Under the pieces are notes generated by a model, which was not told where the DNA came from, did not search any database, and was given only the letters and a program-made list of their open reading frames with translations. From Mesocentrotus franciscanus (Eukaryota > Echinodermata > Echinoidea > Camarodonta > Strongylocentrotidae): a stretch of 64,000 nt of DNA. Location of the stretch: assembly GCA_037976565.1 (NCBI GenBank), contig CP137685.1, forward strand, positions 24,429,695 through 24,493,694. The letters are read 5' to 3'. Of the stretch, positions 56,184 through 64,000 are shown piece by piece. The position numbers and the translations under genes are program-made. Position 1 is the first letter of the stretch. Each line of letters opens with the position of its first letter.

Positions 56184-56214
56184 CCGAGAGCGTTTCCCTT
56201 GTTTTTGTGTTAAA

Positions 56215-56798
56215 GTATAAAACTATGGAACTTCACTACACAAATTGCCAATTTGGTTATCAGTTTGTGACGTCATTACCTCACTATTTATCAATGGCCT
56301 TATATATTTTTATCCCATTAATTTCCCTTTTTATCTCCAAAACTATTTCACAAAATCTTTTATGAACTTTGAAGAATTGATACTATTTTCTGAATATTGT
56401 ATATTCATAATCATTTATTTTCATATAAATAGTTTATCAAAATTCACATTTTTTATGATTTAACTGAAAAAAATTACTTTATATTAGTGCATCCACACAA
56501 AAACATATTACTATCAATATAACTTGGATGTTGGTGTGAGGAAATAAGAATTTTAGGGGAAAAATTGGAAATTTATATTATCAATATAAAGGAAACAATT
56601 AGTGTATAGTGGGGCAATGACATCACAGACTCCCGAGTGAGTTGCCAATTTGTGTAGTGATTTTCAAAGTTTTTCATGTCATTAAAAATTCATGACTTTC
56701 TTATTAGGCATCCGATTTTGCTAAAACTTTATTTGATTGGTTTGTCTGATTTTTCTGCTTTTATTGAAAGTAAGTTATTTTTGGAGTGAACTTGCCCT
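56215..56798. mobile_element. TTAA-site (Kolobok-like) non-autonomous element
   Basis: Bounded by TTAA (56211-56214 and 56799-56802) with ends AGTATAAAACTATGG and AGGGCAAGTTCACTCC (inverted), and an inner inverted pair CACTACACAAATTGCCAA / CACTACACAAATTGGCAA with GTGACGTCATTACC / GTGATGTCATTGCC. Non-coding. Confidence 0.65.
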
Positions 56799-57242
56799 TT
56801 AAAACAAGCCTGAGAAACCCTCGTACAGACGAGCGGGTTTGTCAGGATGGTGCCGAATAAGAAAGGACAGGATTTGGTAAATTGGCATGATATCATAATA
56901 ATAATGTTGTTTTTTTTTTAACCTGGAAAAAATACAGGGATATAAACCCTACAAAAAAAATTATGATAAAAGAGAGAAATGAATTAACTTGTTTTTATTG
57001 AAGTTCATAAAAATTTAAAAAAATAGTTAGTGATAAAAACTGATAATAGTCAAATTTGACTGATTGCCATACAACGCTGAACTCAACAAAGATATACCTA
57101 TGACCACAGAAAGGGGCCAACTGCCATACTACATGTGTTGCTATTTATGACGGCCAGCCAGGCCAAATTCTTAGTAGGTCCATGATTAGAGCCGGTGCGT
57201 GAATATATACTCGTAACCAGAGTCAAGAAAAGTTGCGGAAGC

Positions 57243-57482
57243 CAAGGGCGTAGCGAGGGGGCGGTGTTTTGGGTGTTCAAACACCCCCCTTGGCAAAAGA
57301 ATTTTAGTGCACACTACCCCCCATTTTGCCCCCCATTATTTTAATACATTTTTTACTTAGTGCTCACCAACCCCCCACTGAACGAAATATTGGTCGGCGC
57401 GATTTTCAAATTTCAGGCCCCTATTGGAAAATCCTGGATCCGCCACTGTCTTACCCCTTAAAAAGTCCTGGCCACGCCCATG
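57243..57482. mobile_element. hAT MITE, 240 bp, chimeric, 8-bp target duplication
   Basis: Ends CAAGGGCGTAGCGAGG and, inverted, CATGGGCGTGGCCAGG. Flanks are GCGGAAGC on both sides (57235-57242 and 57483-57490). Inside is an extra hAT-type terminus TGGATCCGCCACTG (57436-57449) of the 21615-21884 family, so one MITE end is embedded in another. Confidence 0.85.
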
Positions 57483-57490
57483 GCGGAAGC

Positions 57491-58407
57491 CATTGGTTTC
57501 GTGTATTTTCAGATTTTTCCTGGGCACTGGTACTGGAACTGGGACAAAGCCGGAGGACAAAGTTTATTATGATAACGAACTATATTACGATAACGATCTA
57601 TATACCATGATTATGCTATTTATCATAACAAAAATAAGGAAAAACAAAGAAGAAATAATAAATAAATGTCTTTATAAAGACTATAGCCTTGAATGGTAAC
57701 GGTAACCGATTTCTTTTCCGCAACATGCTCGTGTGTTTTATTTCGGGACTCGACTTCGACTGACCACACTTTGCTATATTCTTTAGCTATAATATATCGA
57801 GGCAACAACATCACGCAGGTCTAGCTCTCAGTAGAGCCAATATCTGGGGGGAATCTCGAAAGTTCAGGACAAATATTCGGCCTTTCACCTCAATTTTCGT
57901 GTAGGCCGTGCCCTTATGCACATGTCTCGTGAGTCGTTGCAAGCCATCTCCCTGCCAGAACGTATATACCTGTGTATGATTACTGCATGTACATGTAGCA
58001 TTGGACGTCGCGTCAACTCCGCGGTTCTGTCATCAATGCACGTAGCGTAAATAGAGTCAATACGTGGTCATCCTGTAGCGTAGGATGATATAGCATGTTT
58101 TTCACGACGCTGCGCGATTCACATGATTGACCATGATTTTTATGAACCACGATTGAACAGATTCAGCAGACCCAAAAGTCAAAACTGTAGAATAAAAGGG
58201 GTACAGAAAGGAATGACATTTCATACCCTTGAGTTGAAATTTAGTAGTCGCGGCAGAGAACTGAGTGAAAGAATGCAGCGTATATTATTACTGAGACAGA
58301 AGGGACAAGCTTGATGCAATACTAATAGTAATACATCACTTGTTTTAATAATTTCGAGAGCATGAATGTACAGGCCTTAATTCAACGACCTTGCTGATTG
58401 AAAAACA
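57491..58407. promoter_or_regulatory. Upstream region of the MCT-like gene
   Basis: About 0.9 kb between the last MITE and the start codon, probably holding promoter and 5' UTR. Somewhat GC-richer around 57890-58100. No TATA box at a convincing position and no untranslated exon boundary could be fixed. Confidence 0.3.
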
Positions 58408-58606
58408 ATGACGAGCACGTCCAACTCAGTTGATGGAGGCTGGGCCTGGTGTGTTCTTCTTGCAACTTTCACAAGTCAGCTACTCTATGCTGGATCTGTC
58501 CCTTTAGTTGGGATATACTTGGTTGAATGGCAGGAATATTTTGGAGTTGGAGCAGGGTCTTTATCTTTCATTGCCACTGAGCTGACCATGGGTTTACCCG
58601 CTATTG
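58408..58606 (+). CDS. MCT-like transporter, coding exon 1
   Basis: Starts at ATG with A at -3 and an upstream stop-rich leader. Residues 9-14 are DGGWAW, the conserved SLC16 N-terminal signature immediately before helix 1 (CVLLATFTSQLLYAG). It continues VGIYLVEWQEYFGVGAG and LSFIATELTMGL (helix 2), ending in phase 1 at GCTATTG/GTGATT. The first ATG is used because the family N-terminus is short before the DGGW motif. Open reading continues five codons into the intron before a stop. Confidence 0.9.
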
Positions 58607-59176
58607 GTGATTATTACTAGTCCTCTTTTCTCCAAGTATTAAGATATTCCTGAAAAATTGGAAATCATTAAAGATGTGATCATGTACTTCAACTTCAAGC
58701 AATTAGATGTGTAGGTCTTAGTAAATTTACATATTTTATAAACGCTTTTTTTCAGAACCAACTTTTATTCATCAGTTCGCCTATGAACTGCACTATTAAA
58801 GGTGACTAAATTACAAATCCATGTTAACTTTTGTTGATCTGTAATAATGTATACATCACACATCTTTTGACTTTTTGATGTACATTTATGTCATATACTT
58901 TATATTATTTTTTCTATTACTTTTGTTCTACCTGCTAAGCTCCCGACCCCTAAAAAAAAAACTCCAAAAGCAAATGAAGTTAGTAGGCTGTATAAAATAA
59001 TTAAAGGTTTTCCTGTGGATTGAAACAAGGCTCTGTGAAAGCCTATATATACATTGCAGTTTTGCACCATCATAAACAATGGCCGAGCACTGAAGCACGA
59101 GGCATAATTTAACATTGAAAAAGATTTAAAACCAAAGAAGCACATGCGTATTTATGGCCTGACCCACATTGGTTCC

Positions 59177-59850
59177 TTAAAGTGACTCGGTAACATTGTT
59201 GAAGGTTGATGAAAAAAATGGGTAATTTTTGTATGAAATGTTACTAATGATATTCCTTCTACTGTACTAACCCTCTAGCATGCAAAAAATCCTGAAAAAA
59301 ATCTCAAATCACAGAGTTATTTATGGTTTTCTTTGAAGGCATCACTGCATGGTCAACACTGAGCACTGGGGTCTTTAAAAATGTTGTAAAAATCGCCTTG
59401 TTCCATGTTTGGGCTTAAAGGGACTTGGTAACACTGTTCAGATGAGAGAAAATGGTGCTTGGGTAGTGACTTCAATGCTAGATGTAAAATTAAAGATAAT
59501 CTGAAAGTTTTAGTGAAAACAGACCATTATTAACGATAAAAATTGGGAAAAACTGATCTGATCGATTCCTTAATTCTCCCAACTATATTATGACAATTTG
59601 ATTACATTTTAGGTGAATGTAAATCGTAACAAAGCTATGAATTGGCTCTATTATCATTCCAGACATTTAAGTGTTGACAGATTTTGAAAAATCCTGTCTT
59701 ATGTCTTACTTTCATGGAAAATTCAAAAATGGTTGGGAGAATTTACTGTTCGAAGGTGTTGACCAGTGACGCCTTCGAAGAAAACCATAAATATCTTTAT
59801 TTTTGTATTCTTGCATTTTTCATCAAAATAATACCATGCGCGGGGTTAAG
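59177..59850. mobile_element. Two partial TTAA-site elements, rearranged
   Basis: TTAAAGTGACTCGGTAACAT at 59177 begins one copy; TTAAAGGGACTTGGTAACAC at 59415 begins a second in the opposite sense, whose body (GAGAGAAAATGGTGCTTGG, CTTAATTCTCCCAACTATAT) is the reverse complement of 27300-27720. Lies in intron 1 of the MCT-like gene. Confidence 0.65.
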
Positions 59851-60329
59851 AGTGAGGCAATATATTAAACATTTAGCCTGAGGGTAGGGAAGTAAGAGAA
59901 ATAACTGATGAGAAGATAATGGCCAACAGAGACATCATTCACAGAAACAAGAATGACTGGAAACATCGTAAAGGTACACAATAAATAATTTGACGAAGAA
60001 AGAACAAAATAAGTGAAGTGAAAAAAGAAGGAAATTGTGGCGGGAAATGGGGTTTCAAATCAAATGTAATGCATAAATCTTTGTTAAGTGCCGTGTTACA
60101 AATTATTTCATTCATCTGCTATAAATAATTGTATTTCAATAGTCAGAATGCAAATTGCATACACTAATTGTTGCTAGGTAGGACAAAGATTATGGCTTGT
60201 GTCGCTTGTCCTATACCTAACAACTCGAAAGTGGCCGATTAGAGTCAAAGATGTCTGTTGAACAGTGTATTCGTAGTCTGTGGCTAAACCAACACCAAAC
60301 ATGACCCTTTATGTTTAGTGTGATTGAAT

Positions 60330-60390
60330 GTTAGGATTTAGGGTAGGGGTTAGGTTTAGGTTTAGGGTTAGAGCTAGGTTTAGTTTTCAT
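60330..60390 (+). repeat. Interstitial telomere-like tract
   Basis: Degenerate TTAGGG/TTTAGGG units (GGGGTTAGGTTTAGGTTTAG) over about 60 bp in intron 1 of the MCT-like gene. Confidence 0.6.
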
Positions 60391-60626
60391 CAGAAGAATT
60401 GGATACAGACCCAATCGATCGTAAGACCTAAGGGATGTGGAAATTAAGAGAAAGAACCTTGGTATTACCTCGTGAGAATCGGAATGCCTGATTGAGAGTG
60501 ATTTAGATACAAATCGATGGTATTACATGTAGTTTGCAAGAGGGCATCAAAATCATATACTGTTTCCCAAAGATTGAAGTGCCATTATCGCATTTTTGAC
60601 AATATACAATCATGTTTTTCTTCCAG

Positions 60627-60767
60627 GATTCCTCTCAGGGGCGTTATGTCAACGCTTTGGATGCCGTCTTGTGATGATATGTGGTGGTGTTATTGGTATG
60701 ATTTCTACTTTATTAGCTTCTTTCTCAACACAACTCTGGCATCTCCACATTTTGAGCACGATCGCAG
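60627..60767 (+). CDS. MCT-like transporter, coding exon 2
   Basis: Phase 1-1 exon of 47 codons after a pyrimidine-rich acceptor (cttccag), donor AGGTAAAT. It encodes GFLSGALCQRFGCRLVMICG and then GMISTLLASFSTQLWHLHIL. The SALCxRFGCR cytoplasmic loop between helices 2 and 3 and the long apolar helix 3 are typical of SLC16. It is found only from its splice sites and family pattern and has no start codon of its own. Confidence 0.88.
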
Positions 60768-61757
60768 GTAAATAATCTACATTACGTTTTTAGAATCCAG
60801 GGCTCATATCTATAAAACCTTACTAAGGCTATTGGTTAAGGAATTACGTACTATTATAATAGCCTATGCAAGTAGTTGATAACTAGCGCAGTAAGGTTTT
60901 ATGCTTATAGGCCCTGGTATATTTACTGTAAGATCCGACTTCGATCCGACTTTGGAGGACTTTGCAATTGCATTAGATGAAAATACAAACATGATCAATT
61001 CGAACGCTTATAGCGACAAACCGCTATTTTGGGATGGTATAGGAAATCGATATTGGTCCTGAATGTCCGCGGGACGAAGAGACAAGTAGATGAGATGCCA
61101 CAGTCTCACTTCAAGGGGTATAAGAGGAGAAGGCAAATTAAGTCATGATCATCAAATCAACTTCCCAAAACAACGAGAAAAAATTAAGATCCCGAGAATT
61201 GGATCAATTCTCCTTTTCTTTTGATAGGTCTATACATAAGCGAATTTGACGAGAATCCGTTCTTTCCGTCTTATTTATCGCCAAAAATAAGTCAATTTGG
61301 AGAGAAAATTGTCGTTTTTATTTGTGGCAGTTTAAGCTTCTTAAAAGTAGGCTTTATGCCGTATATAGTCTCTCCAAACTGAGGTTTTAAAGTCTCATTT
61401 CTATTGTTGAGTCAGCGTGAAAATCAAATAATTTTTCTAACAAATACCCCTGTTCTGTAAGCATAAATTTTGCTTGGACATTTTAATCGAAGTGAAGTGA
61501 CAGTTTGATGTCGATCCTATGATGAAAACAATATTGAATTTAAGAGTTAGTGATGGGTATATGCAATGCACATGTACCTTAGCAAGTTGGATGTTCGCTT
61601 CTATTGTTATGTCACTAAGTGCCGGCATTCGTGTTTTAAAATGATTTGACTGAACGTCTAAATTTGAATAAATTATTCCCTCTTTATTGTATATCACGTC
61701 TGATATAAAGACAATAGGCCTTCATGATTTGATCTTTTTTCTTGATCTTTTATATAG
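60768..61757. other. MCT-like gene intron 2
   Basis: About 1 kb of intron. 60790-60915 contains an imperfect inverted pair (CCTTACTAAGGC ... GCGCAGTAAGG). Nothing else recognised. Confidence 0.45.
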
Positions 61758-62591
61758 GTGTGTTTTACGGCGCCGCATACTTTCCCAGTGCGATCGTAAT
61801 TCGTTTTTATTTCAAGAAACGGCTTGGATTTGCTAATGGAATAACATATGCTGGTATCGGAGCTGGTTTCTTTGTGATGGCCCCCTTGCTAGAGATACTA
61901 TGCTCAGAATACGGATGGAAAGGTGCAATGATGATTCAGGCTGCTATCAATGCAAATTTTATTGCTTGTGGAGTGATCTTACGACGAACCAACATGGAGG
62001 AGACGATTATGACTGCATACAGATCAAAGTCATCAACATCCAGTCATCAGGTCTCGGATGCCAATGACTCGTCAACCGAGTCATTTTGCAAAAGGATCCT
62101 ACGAAATATCGACGAGACCTTTGCCATCTCTCATCTCGTGAAGAATCCATATTTTATTACCTTATGTCTGGTGTCGATCCTATCTTTCGCCAGCCATATA
62201 TCTGTGCTAATCTTTACAGCACCGAAGCTGGTCCGGGACCTTGGTTTCTCAAAAACCATGGCTAGTCTAGTGATGTCGGTATACGGAATCACCAGTCTTC
62301 TTGCGAGAGTTTTCCACGGGTTTCTTCTTGATTTTAGATGGATCACCACCACCAACCTGTACATTCTAGCGCTGGTCATAGCGGGGATCCAACCATTGTT
62401 CAACCCTCTGGTCACCTCAACTGCGGGACAGTTTGCGTTAATAGTCGTTTACGGTATCGGTGCCGGAATCATGATACCCACGACAATGCTAGTCTGTAGA
62501 AAGTACGTTGCGATTAACATTGTTTCCAGTGCCATAGGACTACTCATTACAGTGGGAGGAATTGGAAATCTTCTTGGCACACAGTTAATGG
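61758..62591 (+). CDS. MCT-like transporter, coding exon 3 (core)
   Basis: Phase 1-1 exon of 278 codons, acceptor ttatatag, donor GGTATG. It begins GVFYGAAYFPSAIVIRFYF and continues with KKRLGFANGITYAGIGAG, the second SLC16 signature around helices 4-5. A hydrophilic Ser/Asp/Glu-rich loop (roughly residues 195-235 of the protein, SSTSSHQVSDANDSS) separates the two six-helix halves. The second half carries HISVLIFTAPKLVRDLGFS, a helix 8 region with TSLLARVFHGFLLDF (the family Arg-Asp pattern is near here), and apolar helices ending GGIGNLLGTQLMG. No frameshift or stop is seen. Confidence 0.92.
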
Positions 62592-63519
62592 GTATGTATC
62601 ATGCTCCAGGTGAGGGTTAGGTATAGGGTTGGGTCCAGGATTGAAGATGAGAATTTGGTTTGTCTAGGAAATTGACACGGAGCACTTGTCGCAGGAGTAA
62701 TTAGTGTCCTACAGCCACTTGGCGATTTATCCCAACGGAACCAACCAGACAGCACTAACCAATGACGTCGTGTTTCTATTGGTAACACGATTGCCAATTT
62801 CAGTTTCTTGAGGAAAATTAGCATGGTTAAAGGTGGAGGGTGGATCCATAGTAACATTACTGGAACAAATATTTTCCTTTTGAGCCTAAAGAAAGTAAAG
62901 AATACACCAACAAAAACACCATGAAGAGTGTAGTAAAAAAAATAGTTAAGCATCTTTTAGCGGGGTAGGCCTGCCGGAGTTTAACGTCTATTGATTTTTG
63001 TATCATTGTAGCTCATTATAATTGCGTAAGTTGGTTTTCACTCGTGTATTTTGATCAGCGAGGATAATATTTAATGAACCATATGATTACGCTGGCTGGT
63101 TGAATATGAATTCGATTCTAATGTCGAAACTTATCAATGGGTTACCTCATCCTATCAGTGTGATGGCGTGTCAATATTTGACCACAATTGAAAGAATGAT
63201 TTTCATTGAGAGTTATTTGGGAATAGGATCTGGCTTTGAAATAGGAATTATTTAGAAGGTCTTTAACTGCAAAAACGAACCTGGTCCTCAGTTGCGGATT
63301 ATTAAATAGTAGCAGTAGCCGAGGCTTTTATCTCAAATCCTTGCACACACTTTGTTCCAAGGGAACGATAATAGCAAATTCGTCTATTAATAATGAGAAG
63401 TGCATCATGGAATAATGACAGGAGGACTCGATATAAAATTCATATTATAGCCAAGTGACTCTTCGTCATTCTTTCCAGTTATGATTATGTTCTTGCCCCT
63501 ATTTCTCTTATAATCACAG
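62592..63519. other. MCT-like gene intron 3
   Basis: About 0.9 kb of intron with GT donor and AG acceptor; no repeat recognised. Confidence 0.5.
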
Positions 63520-63797
63520 GACAATTGTCTGATGCCACAGGTTCTTACGAAGTTCCGTTTTACGTGAGTGGTTCTTTCTATTGGGTGTCGGCCATAGCGA
63601 TGACGTTGATCACCAAGTGTAAACGATTCAGAAACGGCAATCAGCGTATAGCCGAAGCCGTTCCGGACGTAGCTGCAACACAGACTGGCCTTGATGATAT
63701 CCTTAAAGATACCTCGAAGGCCACAACCGGTACAGGTTATCATCAAGTTCCTGGAGATATCCAGGCAGGATCGAATAACTGGGAATCCGCGGTGTAG
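63520..63797 (+). CDS. MCT-like transporter, coding exon 4 and C-terminus
   Basis: Enters in phase 1 after acceptor taatcacag and ends at TAG. GQLSDATGSYEVPFYVSG is the standard SLC16 GxxxDxTGxYxxxFxxxG segment between helices 11 and 12, followed by helix 12 (FYWVSAIAMTLIT) and a basic KCKRFR boundary. The remaining cytoplasmic tail is about 50 polar residues ending WESAV. A C-terminal ESAV could be a class I PDZ ligand by pattern, but this is inference. Confidence 0.9.
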
Positions 63798-64000
63798 AGC
63801 ACATTGTATCAACAATTCTTGTAGTTATATGCGATATACTACCACATGAATACATTGCTCCTGAAAGACTGGCAAATGGATATATTACATGTATATTCTC
63901 TGAAATATATTTTCATAACTCTTTACTTGGTTAAAGGACCAATATTGACATTATTCAATTGACCATTGTGCAGGGTTGTAATTATCAATATTGTTATCGA

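Larger units (their letters stand above)
58408..63797 (+). other. Gene span: SLC16-family monocarboxylate transporter-like gene, four coding exons
   Basis: Coding exons 58408-58606, 60627-60767, 61758-62591 and 63520-63797 all join in phase 1 and sum to 1452 nt, giving 483 residues plus stop, a normal length for the SLC16 family. The product should be a 12-helix major-facilitator carrier of the plasma membrane, co-transporting monocarboxylates or related small acids with protons, or carrying another substrate as several SLC16 members do. The two family signatures are present: DGGWAW before helix 1 and the YFKKRLGFANG motif near helices 4-5. The likely paralogue group (MCT9/12/13/14-like) cannot be settled by eye. 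No canonical AATAAA was seen in the first 200 bp after the stop. The exon-bounding introns carry TTAA-site elements and a telomere-like tract. Confidence 0.9.

Noticed and set aside
58123..58314. 63-codon open frame upstream of the MCT-like gene
   Set aside because: No domain, no conserved start context and no in-frame splice to exon 1; more likely leader or intergenic DNA.
60330..60390. Chromosome end
   Set aside because: The TTAGGG-like units are degenerate, only about 60 bp long and lie in an intron of an intact gene, so this is an interstitial tract.

Overview
This is eukaryotic nuclear DNA: AT-rich, intron-bearing, gene-poor and packed with transposable elements. The repeat content (tRNA-headed SINEs, CR1-like and L1/Tx1-like LINEs, many non-autonomous hAT and TTAA-site elements, TU-like foldback elements) together with an SLC16 transporter and an EGF/YWTD mosaic gene suggests a marine deuterostome, most likely an echinoderm such as a sea urchin. 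The species assignment is inference.

Host gene 1 lies on the minus strand and spans at least 42217 down to 1, running off the left edge. I reconstructed 12 exons from splice sites and matching codon phases. They encode an extracellular mosaic protein built from repeated modules: an EGF-like exon (phase 1-1), exons of an LDL-receptor class B (YWTD-type) beta-propeller, a 46-nt exon, and a 147-nt Cys-containing exon that leads into the next EGF. Module B runs 38117 to 14064. Module A starts at 1473 and leaves the window. The last two exons of a preceding module C are at 42217-41231. Introns are swollen by transposons. The region 1-1.8 kb plus 14.06-21 kb is paralogous to 36.6-38.4 kb plus 41.2-43.7 kb.

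Host gene 2 lies on the plus strand at 58408-63797. It is a four-exon SLC16 (monocarboxylate transporter) family gene whose exons join in frame to 483 codons plus stop.

The rest is mobile DNA, layered in places. 9.24-13.93 kb is a Helitron-like (HINE/pearl-type) element split by a 3.9-kb hAT-type element with an exact 8-bp target duplication; that element holds another hAT-type element carrying a 250-bp tandem array and a captured C2H2 zinc-finger fragment. 14.5-18.8 kb is a decayed CR1-like LINE. 22.1-27.2 kb is a decayed L1/Tx1-like LINE with tandem 5' repeats. 30.3-32.0 kb is a cluster of palindromes. 34.9-36.4 kb is a LINE 3' end split by a GC-rich palindromic element. 38.7-40.9 kb is a terminal-inverted-repeat element enclosing an A-rich satellite. 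47.4-52.5 kb is a 5.1-kb hAT-type element, bounded by the exact 8-bp duplication TGTGTAGC, that carries about 36 copies of a ~112-bp satellite with ~1.36-kb higher-order periodicity. A recurring theme is transposon ends wrapped around tandem arrays, which is the most unusual aspect of the window.
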